From Podaxis mareebaensis (lineage: Eukaryota > Basidiomycota > Agaricomycetes > Agaricales > Agaricaceae), in NCBI GenBank assembly GCA_018524725.1, contig JAEUWP010000249.1, positions 1 through 15,324 on the forward strand: a stretch of DNA of 15,324 bases, given 5' to 3'. How positions within the stretch are numbered: position 1 is the stretch's first letter; each line of letters starts with the position of its first letter. Below the pieces are notes generated by a model. The model saw only the letters and a list, made by a program, of their open reading frames with translations, had not been told where the DNA came from and searched no databases. The position numbers and the translations under genes were made by a program. Shown piece after piece: positions 1 to 9,010 of the stretch.

Positions 1-92
1 AGGTTTTGTGAATGATGTTATACCCTCAAAAGGTTTTGTGTGTGATAAGAAAGGCAATATAAGGTTTTGTAAATGATTGGAGCTTTGACCTT
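1..92. repeat. Degenerate tandem repeat, unit about 30 bp
   Basis: The motif AGGTTTTGT starts at 1, 31 and 62. The first two copies continue with G and then diverge. The spacing of 30-31 bp suggests three decayed tandem units, and the first may continue outside the window. Repeats of this kind are common near the ends of DNA transposons and in LTRs, but no element can be named from this piece. Confidence 0.6.
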
Positions 93-97
93 ATATT
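56..97. repeat. Inverted repeat, 10 bp arms
   Basis: AATATAAGGT at 56-65 is the exact reverse complement of ACCTTATATT at 88-97, with 22 bp between the arms. A further AATATAAGG lies at 185-193. The shared word ties this repeat to the neighbouring palindromes. Confidence 0.6.
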
Positions 98-152
98 TGC
101 ACTGACATACAATAAACCCAATATATTGTGATGTATGTAGTGTAGGTATAAG

Positions 153-177
153 GTCAGCTGTCCTAATGACAGCTGAC
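153..177. repeat. Perfect palindrome, 10 bp arms, 5 bp loop
   Basis: GTCAGCTGTC at 153-162 and GACAGCTGAC at 168-177 are exact reverse complements around the loop CTAAT. The structure is a strong hairpin or cruciform. No terminator or RNA gene is implied in a eukaryotic context; it looks like part of an element end. Confidence 0.75.
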
Positions 178-203
178 AATGAAGAATATAAGGAATGTGT
201 TTT

Positions 204-227
204 TTGATGGATTAAGTAATCCATCAA
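204..227. repeat. Perfect palindrome, 11 bp arms, 2 bp centre
   Basis: TTGATGGATTA at 204-214 is the exact reverse complement of TAATCCATCAA at 217-227, with only AG between. A run of T at 201-205 precedes it. It is the second perfect palindrome within 75 bp. Confidence 0.75.
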
Positions 228-718
228 GATCAGTGACAACAATAGCAGCGGCAGCGGCAGCCAAACTACGGGAGACTCAACTTGAGCTACTTTCAAGTTA
301 TTAAATCTCCTCCGTATCATCTTCAGCTTCAGGATGTAATCTAGCTGTGTACTCGAGTATTTTGTAGATTTCTTCTAGGCAGTTCGTAGAAACCATCTAA
401 GCAGGTGAAGAATCAAGGGCGTGTCACTCATATGTCGTTGGGCGTGGAGTGAAAGGGTAATCCCATTGCATCTTAGCATCAAACCTCATAGTTATAATTT
501 ACAAATGGAGGTTTGAAGTAGTACATTCTGAAAGATAACTGGTATCTAAGATGCACGAAGCACATAAGTACTAACTGCGTCGCGCTGTTTCATGCATTAG
601 CGCCCAAGAATCGGCGGACCTACAAGCCAGGTAATCCTGTCTTGAATCGTCCCTCGAAGCTTGCCAATAGCGAGGATTCGATATGCGTGATTTGACGTCC
701 ATGAGCCCGTAGTGATTC
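228..718. other. Intergenic stretch without a supported gene
   Basis: I find no coding region with convincing codon structure here. It holds a short GCAGCG microsatellite (about 245-258), the return of CpG at 249, and the hairpin at 468-554. The segment 571-718 has a minus-strand open frame (to a stop at 571) that could be an alternative last exon of the minus-strand gene to the right, but the splice phase does not fit. Confidence 0.5.
468..554. repeat. Imperfect two-part inverted repeat
   Basis: GCATCTTAG at 468-476 is the exact reverse complement of CTAAGATGC at 546-554. Inside it, TCAAACCTCAT (479-489) pairs with ATGGAGGTTTGA (505-516) except for one extra base. The two nested arms could form a long imperfect stem in DNA or RNA. 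It lies downstream of the 3' end of the minus-strand gene, so it may belong to its 3' UTR or to an old element. Confidence 0.5.
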
Positions 719-1896
719 TCATTGAGGGCGATTTTGGTATGTATAAGCGAACGGATTTCGGGGGCGTGTTGACTCGGCGGTGTCTGAGATGAATTAGAAA
801 GGGAGAACGTAAGAAATCGTGGAAGCACAGCCGAGGCAGCTAAGTCAAGCTGCTCGCCTCACCTGCGGCAAGATCGAGTCCTTGCAAATTCGTCAATTCT
901 TCGTCAACACTTTCCTCGCCCCCTTGGGTATCTTCAGCCCCTGCTCAGCTCCTAAGTTTCTCAATCAACTTGTTCTGCCCACCGCTCTCCACCTCGAGCT
1001 CTTTCTTGATCCCCCTTCGGTTCTTCCATCAGACAATATACGCACTGGCGTTTTGCAACCTTGCAGTCCACAGCCTGTGGAGCTTAATCTGCGACTGCGC
1101 TTAACCAGTCATTTTTCGGCACCAGGGGCATTTTACGCAAATGGTCGTCGACCGCGAGGCTCTCGAGTGCGTCCTGCGGCTGTTGCACCTTGCCTGTCGA
1201 GATGGCTAACACAGGATCTGCGAGTTTGTTCGGCTCATCGAGGACGTTGGAAGGGGCTTGATTGACCAAGAAATTAGCGATTTGGTCCTGGAATAGCTGA
1301 TTGAGCTGCATAATGACCTCGAAGACAATTTCCAAAGCAAAGGTGTGAGCATACTGGTCGTCCTTGTTGCACAGTTGTATCTGCAGGCTGTCCTCGTTGA
1401 CGATAAACATCGTGTGGCTATGCGAGAGTACGTCTGGAGAAGGCTGGCTTCCGGATCTAGTGTAGATGGTGGAGCAGGTGAGTGCATTGCTAGAGGTAGT
1501 ACTAGGCGGGTTTATTGTTTCATCACGGACGAGCTTGGTGATCTTGATACGTCGGTGCGGGCACATACCGCAGTGAGTCTTCCTTTGCGTCCTTCGTCCT
1601 GTCCAGCAGCCGCAAACACATCGACCTGGTGTATCGAGTCGATATCCGTAATATCGCTTGCGTGTGCTCGTCCTTGAGCGGGAATATTGAGGCCGGCCGT
1701 GCTATTGCGGCACGGGGAACCTGGGGGTAGTCTGGTAGTTTCTGGGCACAGACTTTTCCGCTATAAAACTGGTGTCGGAGTTGGACGGTAGAAAAGAACA
1801 CGACTGTTGAGGGTGTCGCTGGAGAAGCCGTTTGTACTGGTGAGGGAAGGTTCCTCGGAATTGTGGCGTTTCTCGTCCCCTGGTGGCCCTCTGTTC
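719..1896 (-). CDS. Unrecognised multi-exon gene, 5' end unresolved
   Basis: I do not recognise this protein. The model on the minus strand is exon 1896-1569, intron 1568-1457 (GTATGT...CTAG, 112 bp), exon 1456-1123, intron 1122-1075 (48 bp), exon 1074-993, intron 992-941 (52 bp), exon 940-863, intron 862-784 (GTGAGG...CTCAG, 79 bp), and a last exon to a TGA at 719. Every junction keeps the reading frame and removes stop codons that would otherwise interrupt it, which argues for a real gene. The exon 1456-1123 encodes a helical, Gln/Leu-rich stretch (VIMQLNQLFQDQIANFLV). The next two encode a Cys-containing segment (KRQCVYC) and an acidic tail (GGEESVDEEL). No ATG lies in frame in the first exon before residue ~90, so at least one upstream exon is missing. 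The 1122-1075 donor (GTGCCG) is weak; without it the protein would stop at 1084. It runs head to head with the NACHT-WD40 gene. Confidence 0.4.
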
Positions 1897-2472
1897 GTCA
1901 AACAAGTATTCAAAAGCTCGAAGTTAAAATTGCGAGAAACCCGTCAAGTCAATTCGTGAACGAAAAAGAACATGCCGCGGCCACACGGTGTCATTATCGG
2001 GCTGTTGACGCAGCCAATCTCCCACCCGACCAACACCTCATACAAGCACCCTCAAAAATCCGTAGAGAAACGTTGAACCGGAAAGGAAGACCCATCTTTA
2101 CAGTAACAAAGGAAGTGCGAGATATAGACTCGAAGACGCCGGGATTCCGAGATGATGTGGCAGGTATAGCGGATGGCGGTATTTTTGCAAATGTGGCTGG
2201 AGTCGAGCGGGATGTTATGTGTAGGAGTGACGGCATGGAGAGTGTACTCATGGAAGTGCGAGAGGCCAGGAGTAGACAGGTAGAATGATGGCGCAGGTGT
2301 AAATGACAGGTGATAGGCGCCAAGGTGCTGCCACATTGCCTTCTTAGTTCAGCTCCCGCTTTCACAGAGAGAGCGCTACTCCAATGCCTCGAGGCCAACA
2401 CGTATCACAACTATCCCACTTGCCCATTTACCCCCATCCATTGTACATTCATCCAAAACTTATCGACTCACA
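1897..2472. promoter_or_regulatory. Intergenic region between two head-to-head genes
   Basis: This region lies between the divergent genes and probably holds the promoter of the NACHT-WD40 gene and the missing 5' exon(s) of the minus-strand gene. Several overlapping frames are open on both strands and none is convincing on its own. The last 70 bp before 2473 are C/T-rich and free of ATG, as in many fungal 5' UTRs. I see no clear TATA box. Confidence 0.35.
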
Positions 2473-5400
2473 ATGTCCTGTTTTCTGGAATGTTTCAGGA
2501 AGGAAGGGCCTGATCGTACCTCTGCACCCATCGCAAGGGCTCCTGCAGCTACCCAAGTTCTTCCGAGAATCGAAACACTTCCCTCCACGCCTGCGAGCAC
2601 ATCAGCTACCCCAAGACCCGGGACCCCTCAGGCTCTCCCAGTAGCCCAAACCCCAGCACCTCACACCGATACTGAATATCAAGCTGTCGTCCCGACACCG
2701 CAGCAAAACCCGCCTACACCGCTCCAGAGACTGAAAGCAGTAGGCAGCACTGCTCTTCATGGGTTGGTGTTTGTAGCAGAAGGGCTCAAGGCGTGCTCGG
2801 ACTTCTGCCCACCCCTGAAAACTGCCGCCTCCGCATTCTTGATAATCCACAAAGTCTTCGATGTGCGTGCCTCATCTCTATCGTAATCGTTGTATTGAGC
2901 TCCGATCGGCAGGGCGTAACCACAAACAAGGATGATCTAGAAGAACTCAAGGCAAGATCGGAAGCTATACTGTCACTCGTGAAAAGATACAAGGAAGAAG
3001 AAGCATTGAACGCCCTTGAAGACAGAGTCCAAAGTTTCTCCACGTGAGTGTCGGTTCCGCCTCTTGGATTAGTATCTGACTTTTCTTTGGCTATTTTGCA
3101 GAGCTATCGATAGTTTGGTTAAGCGCATAGAGCATTTACAAGGTCGACCATTGCTGGAGCGTATTGCCGAGATTTCGAACGATTCCGGGACGATACAACA
3201 GACGTTGAGGAACCTCAACGCCGTTTGTGATCTCTTCCAAGTAGGAGTCCAACTTGATGATCATGCTCCTGTATCCATCTATGCTCATCGTGCTCCACAG
3301 ATCGACGTACAATTGGACACCAATGTAGGCGTAAAGAACGTGTTACAGGTGAGCAATCCTGCGTCTGGGGAAGCACATCCCGACTCATGTATTCCATCAA
3401 ACAGTTGTTGAATTCCCGTAAGCTGCTCGTCTTGGTGAGAATGCCAACGTGCGAAGCTTACATTACTTCAGGGTCAATAGACAGACTTCGTCCTGAGAGG
3501 ACTTCGTATAACACTCGGAGCTCCGCCTACGGTGATCCCATAGGATGCATGCCGGGCACGCGTGTCAACGTCCTTGAAAGTTTGGAAGCATGGGCTCCTG
3601 ACGAGCGGGGTGCCAAGGTGTATTGGCTCATGGGGATGGCGGGCACCGGGAAGTCGACGATTGCGCAGTCACTGTGCGAGCTCCTGAACCAACGGGAGAT
3701 GCTCGGAGCGAGTTTCTTTTGTTCTCGAACCTCGGATAAAGCTAGTGATGCAAGCCTCATCGTCCCGGGTGCTGCATACGACCTTGCCAATGGTTCACCT
3801 ACTATCAAGGCGCAGGTTGTAAAAGCCCTCGAGAAGAACCCACATTTGGTCGACTTGAACGACTTGAAGGATCAGTTCACAAAGCTCATCGTTGAGCCAT
3901 TGCAGAGGGCTGTCGGCCCCGGGGTCAGGCTTTACAAGATTGTCGTCATCGATGCTCTCGATGAATGTAAAGACCCCTACTTTGTCGTCCGCCTCATCCA
4001 GCTCATCCTCAATTTCGCGTCGAACCTTCCCCTTAAGTTCTTCCTTGTCAGCAGACCCGAACCCTTGATCACCGCCGCCTTCAATTCCGTGAAGGTTCCT
4101 CGTGACACTTTCGTTCTTCACGACATCGAGGCGGACATAGTGGAGAGCGACATCCGAATGTATGTAGAGAAATCGCTCGCCGACATCAAGACGTTGTGGA
4201 ACCCTGGCGAGGATGGGTGGCCTCCCGACAGTGAATTGACTCAGCTCGTCAAGGACTCTGGGAAGCTTTTCATCTACCCCTCTACAGCTGTGCGCTACAT
4301 TCGAGAGGGCCAGCTCAATTACAAAGAGCGCCTCACTAACTTGGTAAAGCGCTCATGGAGCCCGCTACAAACTTCAGCCATTGACGGGCTCTATGGACAT
4401 ATTCTTACCCATGTTTGCGATCGTCGGGAAGAGAAAGAAATAACATGCATTGAAACCCTTCTGTCATTTGTTATATTTCTCCGGCATCCATTATCCATCA
4501 ATGCCCTTTCCATGCTGTCTGGGATACTGGATCCTGTCGCCTATTTATCGTCCCTCAGCTCCGTCATCCACATTCCTCCTGAACGCAACGCCCCCGTCTC
4601 CCCTTTTCACGCATCCTTTCCCGACTTCCTCATAGATCCCAAACGCTGTCCACCAAATCAATTCCCCCCATTTACTACGCCTCTCCGTCCCGCCAGCGCC
4701 CACGCAGACCTTGCACTTAAATGCTTGGGGCTCATGAACAGGTTGCTCAGGTTTAACATGTGCGATACCCCTGAAGGGTTGACCGTCTCGCATATGGACA
4801 GAGGGAACTCACCCGAAAATGCCAAGAAAATCCCCGAGGCACTCCAATATGCATGCGTTTACTGGGCCATCCATTTGAGTGAGGGCCGGAACTCAAGCCA
4901 GCCAGCTCTCATTGATGCTCTACGCGAGTTTCTGAACAGCCACCTCTTGCACTGGATGGAGTGTCTGAGTGTGATCAGCCAACTGAAGACAGGAGTTTAT
5001 TCGCTTCGTAGTGCAAGTGGTGCCCTCTCGGTAAGTGTTAATTGGGAGGAGTCAAGTCACGCACTGACACCATTGCAGGCCATCCAAACCACAGATGTTA
5101 AGCTTTTGCAATCACTTGCTGATGACGCCTGTCGGTTCTTGCAGCTGGGTTTTGAGTGCATTGAGCAGAATTGCTTCGAGGTTTACCAGTCGGCATTCAC
5201 GTGGATTCCCAAGAATTCGTTTGTGCGTCGAATCTATGGTGCGCAGGTGAAGCAGAGGACAAGGGTCACAGTGGGTTTACCTGACTCATGGGGACCAATG
5301 GAACTCTGCATCAATGGGAATTCGGGGGTCAATTCTGTTGCTTTTTCGCCTGACGGCATGCGGGTCGCCTCCGGATGGGATGATCGGACAGTCAGGATTT

Positions 5401-6896
5401 GGAATTCGGCGGCGGGCGGGTTGGAGGCCAAGCTGGAGGGTCACACGGCTTCGGTGAGATCTGTTGCTTTTTCACCAGACGGCACGCGGGTCGCCTCCGG
5501 ATGGGATGATCGGACAGTCAGGATTTGGAGTACGACGACGGGTGGGTTGGAAGCCGAGCTGGAGGGCCACACGGATTTGGTGACATCTGTTGCTTTTTCG
5601 CCCGACGGCACGTGGGTCGCCTCCGGATCTGATGATCGGACAGTCAGGATTTGGAATGCGACGACGGGTAGGCTGAAAGCCAAGTTGGAGGGCCACACGG
5701 ATCCGGTGACATCTGTCGCTTTTTCGCCCGATGGCACGTGGGTCGCCTCCGGATCGGATGATCGGGCAGTCAGGATTTGGAATGCGACGACGGATGAGTT
5801 GGAAACCAAGCTGGAGGGCCACACGGCTTCGGTGGGATCTGTCGCTTTTTCGCCCGACGGCACGCGGGTCGCCTCCGGATCGGGTGATGGGACAGTCAGG
5901 ATTTGGAATGCGACAGCGGATGAGTTGGAAGCCAAGCTGGAGGGCCACACGGGTCCAGTGACATCTGTCGCTTTTTCACCCGACGGCATGCGGGTCGTCT
6001 CTGGATCGTATGATTTGACAGTCAGGATTTGGAATGTGATGACGGGTGGGTTGGAAACCAAGCTGGAGGGCCTCATGGGTTGGGTGAGATCTGTTGCTTT
6101 TTCACCCGACGGCACGCGGGTCGTCTCTGGATCGCGTGATTTGACGGTCAGGATTTGGGATGTGACAACGGGTGGGTTGGAAGCCAAGTTGGAGGGCCAC
6201 ACGGCTTCAGTGAAATCTGTTGCTTTTTCTCCCGATGGCATGCGGGTCGCCTCCGGATCGTATGATCGGACAATCAGGATTTGGAATGTGATGGCAGGTG
6301 GGTTGGAAGCCAAGCTGGAGGGCCACACGGCTTCGGTGAGGTCTGTTGCTTTTTCACCTGACGGCATGTGGGTCGCCTCCGGATCGGATGATTGGACAGT
6401 CAGGATTTGGAATGCAACGACGGGTTGGTTGGAAGCCACGCTGGTGGGCCACACCGATTCAGTGACATCTGTTGCTTTTTCGCCCGACGGCACGCGGATC
6501 GCCTCTGGATCGGATGATCGGACAGTCAGGATTTGGAATGCGACGACGGGTGGGCTGGAAGCCAAGTTGGAGGGCCACACGGATGTGGTAGGATCCATTG
6601 CTTTTTCGCCTGATGGCACACAGGTTGTGTCATCACAGTTCGGTGGCCATACCAGAGTTTGGAACCTGACCACCAAACAGCCCCACATTCTGACCAATGA
6701 TTCACATATTGTTGGACTCCAGTCCCATTCCCTTTCCTTGTCTGATGATTGTCACTGGGTGGTGGGTGCACACCATCACTGCTGGATTCCCCCTTCTTAT
6801 CGGGATATTATAACATATGTGCATTTTATTGACAAAGCCTGCTTTGGATGTAGTTCTGGTTCTGTAGTTATTCTGAACATAACCTCTGCAGCATAG
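2473..6896 (+). CDS. NACHT-WD40 repeat protein (fungal NLR-type receptor)
   Basis: This is a signal-transducing STAND NTPase of the fungal NLR class, predicted to be cytosolic. The ATG at 2473 has A at -3. Introns are 2863-2912, 3044-3101, 3349-3404, probably 3418-3471, and 5031-5078; removing all five gives 1385 residues. Order: a Pro/Thr-rich head (about 1-85); a helical region (about 85-215) with the pattern PPLKTAASAF and Leu-rich heptads, like the helical N-terminal domains of mushroom STAND proteins; NACHT with the P-loop GMAGTGKST (about 315), Walker B KIVVIDALDEC (about 416) and SRPEP (about 453); a helical linker; 11 WD40 units (about 866-1327); and a C-terminal tail with CWIPPSYRD and GSVVIL. 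All NTPase motifs look intact. Known relatives (HET-D/HET-E, other NWD proteins) bind a ligand through the WD40 propeller, oligomerise through NACHT and trigger cell death or defence through the N-terminus. The ligand here is unknown. Transposon remnants begin within about 40 bp of the stop. Confidence 0.92.
3418..3471 (+). other. Probable in-frame intron, 54 bp
   Basis: The donor GTAAGC at 3418 and the acceptor ACTTCAG ending at 3471 enclose 54 bp, a multiple of three without a stop codon. Splicing it leaves a 13 bp exon (3405-3417) between two introns and joins LLNSR to SIDRLRP. Leaving it in adds 18 residues. The spliced form reads more like the linker that usually precedes the NACHT domain, but the tiny exon makes this uncertain. 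Confidence 0.5.
5031..5078 (+). other. In-frame intron, 48 bp
   Basis: GTAAGT at 5031, a branch-like ACTGAC at 5063-5068 and TTGCAG ending at 5078 form a textbook short fungal intron. Its 48 bp are a multiple of three without stops, so a plain ORF search reads through it and adds 16 spurious residues between GALS and AIQTTD. It lies between the helical linker and the WD40 array. Confidence 0.8.
5334..6719 (+). repeat. Eleven 126-bp tandem repeats encoding WD40 units
   Basis: Each unit encodes 42 residues starting at SVAFSPDG and ending in the EGHT loop of the next blade. Units start every 126 bp from 5334 to 6594. Units 1-10 are nearly identical and the 11th is diverged (SIAFSPDGTQ, no GHT at its end). 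Counting S as 1, the variable columns are 9, 10, 15, 16, 18, 25-27, 29, 39, 40 and 42; the framework is almost invariant. Units 4 and 5 share DELE, and units 6 and 7 share VVSGS and DLTVRIW, as if neighbouring units had been copied from each other. Confidence 0.92.
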
Positions 6897-6929
6897 ATAT
6901 CCAGCTTATGTACTTGACCATCAGTCATG

Positions 6930-7314
6930 ACTAGGTTGCTCAGCTGGGAATATATTTTGGGGCCAAGGTGATGGCAATCACTCAGCCAGATAAGATCAGA
7001 GCCTTGTCATGAGACATAGCGAAGCATTAGGGCCAGACTGTGAAGCCTGGCTGGAGTATGATGAAAGAAATCAAACTGTGAAGCTTGAAGGTGAGTGGAA
7101 GGATGATGGAGCAGTGTAAGATCACTCCCTTGTCAAAGGTAGAAAGTTGTTGAGCTGGATGCAGTGGGCTTCCTCCAGTTTTGGGAGTTGGGCTATTTGA
7201 CAACACAATATTGTTGTCAGTCTCATTAGAGGGCAGCTGCTTGTTGTCAGTTTTGTGACTGGAGGAAGGGTGATCCACCTCCATTAGACAGACTTCAGTT
7301 GAAGGGTGACATTA
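6930..7314. repeat. Diverged direct repeat, copy A
   Basis: This segment matches 8526-9010 in the same orientation. Shared words include CAGACTGTGAAGCCTG (7032-7047), GTGATCCACCTCCAT near 7270, and TTCAGTTGA followed by GGGTGA near 7295. On the minus strand it encodes the tail of the same broken protein as copy B (MEVDHPSSSH versus MEVDHSTSDH). Homology ends near 7314, where the LTR-like segment begins. Confidence 0.65.
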
Positions 7315-7569
7315 TGGTCTCAGCTATATTTAGCACATACTTACTCAGCTTACTGTTTCACCTTGTGTTTCAACCCCTTCTTACAGTTCACCTTAGTCAC
7401 CCACTTACTCATCTCATTGTTTCATCTATTCTTAGCTGTCTCCCTCTCAGTATATAAGCCCTAGGTAGCACACCTGTATTCCCTATGCTTTACCAACTAG
7501 TTCTTTTCCCTTTGCTCGTCCTCAAGTCTTTGCCTAGTTGCAACTTGAGCTCATACAAAGGTCATAACA
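7307..7569 (+). mobile_element. Putative LTR of an old retrotransposon
   Basis: The segment starts with TG, ends with CA (GTCATAACA at 7561-7569), has a TATA box (TATATAAG at 7451-7458), and is followed at once by TTTGGTAAAG, which resembles a primer binding site, and then by a gag-like frame. The exact 5' end is uncertain because homology to copy B runs a few bases into it. No second LTR copy is in the window. Confidence 0.4.
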
Positions 7570-7631
7570 TTTGGTAAAGTGTCACCAACTCACCTTGCAA
7601 CAGGGAGGCCCAACAAGGGGTGTTTATCAAG

Positions 7632-7728
7632 GCCCAACTAGGAGCAGCATCTGTGCTCAATTAGGAGTGAGGCTCAATTAGGAGTGACACCAGAGCTCAA
7701 GTAGGTGTGAGGCTCAGTGTATGAGTGG
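7632..7728 (+). repeat. Minisatellite, about 17 bp unit, 4-5 copies
   Basis: Copies of GCTCAATTAGGAGTGAG start at 7655, 7672, 7695 (GCTCAAGTAGGTGTGAG) and 7712, with an earlier degenerate one (GCCCAACTAGGAGCAGC) at 7632. The array sits in the leader between the LTR-like segment and the gag remnant. Confidence 0.6.
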
Positions 7729-7756
7729 AAGCAATATCTAGCAACAAGACAGTTGA

Positions 7757-8167
7757 GAAGGAACACCAGCACCATACAGCCTAGGACAGACCAGGAAGGC
7801 ATCAGTGGCAGAATTTTCAGATATCACAGCAGATGAGCACACAGACAATGAGAAACCCACTGAATCAGAACTTGAGGAACAGGAAGAATTCACAGACAAT
7901 GAAGGGCCAGCACCAGAGGACACTGAAAGTGAAGCACTCAAAGGCTAACAAGAGCCAGACACAGAAGAACTTGCAGATGAAGAAGAACTTGACAATGACA
8001 TGGCCAAAGAAACAGTGACACAGCAGGGTGGAAGGAAATCATTGGTCCTGGAACCAGGGTTTTTTGACGGAAACAGGAGCCAGTTTAATGACTGATGGAG
8101 ATTGATGGCATCTTTCTTGAAGTTTAACAAGATCAATGGGGTTGACAGGAAGGCCATAGCAGTGTAG
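7757..8167 (+). pseudogene. gag: Retrotransposon gag remnant
   Basis: Frame +2 reads an acidic, Glu/Asp/Thr-rich stretch, then EPGFFDGNRSQFND, an in-frame TGA, and WRLMASFLKFNKINGVDRK. The pattern of P-x-FDG-x-R-x-x-F followed by W, a hydrophobic helix and D-x-K is the start of a Ty3/Gypsy capsid domain. The frame is broken by a TAA near 7947, a TGA near 8093 and a TAG at 8165. The rest of the capsid and all of pol are missing. The fragment lies downstream of the LTR-like segment in the right orientation. It would have been the structural Gag polyprotein of virus-like particles. Confidence 0.6.
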
Positions 8168-8228
8168 GGTGGATGTCTGGTATGTGTAAAGCTGCTTGCT
8201 TTACTGTTGGTTGACTTCACACTCACAC

Positions 8229-8450
8229 CAAGTAGTTTAAACCTATATATTGGGGACTATGTGGCACAAGCAAAAGTCAGTTATCCTTGTGGGACAACTG
8301 AAGTGCCCTAAATACATGTTGTACACAAACATTGATGGGGTGATGGATAAACACAAAGGGAGTGATTCACTGAAGTACTTAATGATAAAGTATGGGTTAA
8401 TTGATTTTATTCCTGTGCAAGGGAATGCCCTTACACACCCCCCTTCCTGA
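8229..8450 (+). pseudogene. Unidentified coding remnant
   Basis: Frame +3 is open here and encodes a protein-like sequence of about 70 residues with the motif YTNIDGVMDKHKG and the end QGNALTHPPS before TGA. It is in a different frame from the gag remnant upstream. I do not recognise it. An A/T-rich tail with AATAAA-like words (8480-8507) follows, which could be the 3' end of the transcript. It may be a displaced part of the same element or a captured host fragment. Confidence 0.3.
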
Positions 8451-8522
8451 CCATTACATGGTCCCATAGATGTGAAGGAGAATTAATAAATTAATATAAT
8501 AATAAAAAAGAAATGGGTATAT

Positions 8523-8633
8523 GACTGAGACAGCTAGGTGGCTCAGTTGTATATACAGGGTGTAGGGCCAAGATGATTGAGTTGCTTGGCTTGTCACATG
8601 ATGTTGAGACTGAGACAACTAGGTCACTCAGTT
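8523..8633 (+). repeat. 26-bp direct repeat, two copies 85 bp apart
   Basis: The 26 bp at 8523-8548 and at 8608-8633 both begin GACTGAGACA and end CTCAGTT, with three mismatches between. A shorter relative (CTAGGTTGCTCAG) is in copy A near 6932. They probably belong to the non-coding 3' end of the minus-strand element. Confidence 0.6.
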
Positions 8634-9010
8634 CATAGCATGGTATTGAGGCTGAGGTGATAGGTGTCCCTCAGCTGGTCACAGGTGGGGCCTTGTTGTT
8701 AGACTTGGCCAGATATCAGGGTCAGACTGTGAAGCCTGACCAGTGTATAACAAGATGATTTGAGCAGGGAGGCTTGGGATTAACAAGAGTTTGATGAAGC
8801 AATATAAGGTCACTCCATTGTTGAAGGAGAGGGGTTTCTAGGCAGGAGGTAGTGAGCTCCCTCTGGCCCTAGGGGTTGATTCATTTAATGATGAGATGTC
8901 ATTATCACTGGTATTAGTAGATGATCTTCCTCCATTGAGCATGTGATCAGAGGTAGAGTGATCCACCTCCATGAGTCAGGTTTCAGTTGAGGGGTGATCC
9001 TTGACATTAA
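8526..9010. repeat. Diverged direct repeat, copy B
   Basis: This is the counterpart of copy A at 6930-7314. It includes the C-terminal part and the region beyond the end of the long minus-strand broken ORF. Copy B is joined to the rest of that ORF and copy A is cut off, so B is the better guide to the parent element. Confidence 0.65.

Noticed and set aside
153..227. Palindromes as bacterial-type terminators
   Set aside because: The introns and gene families show a eukaryotic genome; such hairpins are not terminators there.
819..1265. Plus-strand open frame of 148 codons
   Set aside because: It lies opposite the minus-strand exons, which splice in frame and show better protein character.
1863..2401. 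Open frames on both strands between the two genes
   Set aside because: Several frames are open and look partly protein-like, but none has a domain, clear splice partners or a preferred start. Parts may be 5' exons of the minus-strand gene.
5441..6697. 418-codon open frame antisense to the WD40 array
   Set aside because: The repeat unit is 126 bp, a multiple of three, so one stop-free antisense frame is repeated through all units. It mirrors the sense repeats and has no separate support.
5334..6719. Array read as CRISPR or satellite DNA
   Set aside because: The 126-bp units are coding, keep the frame and encode WD40 blades.
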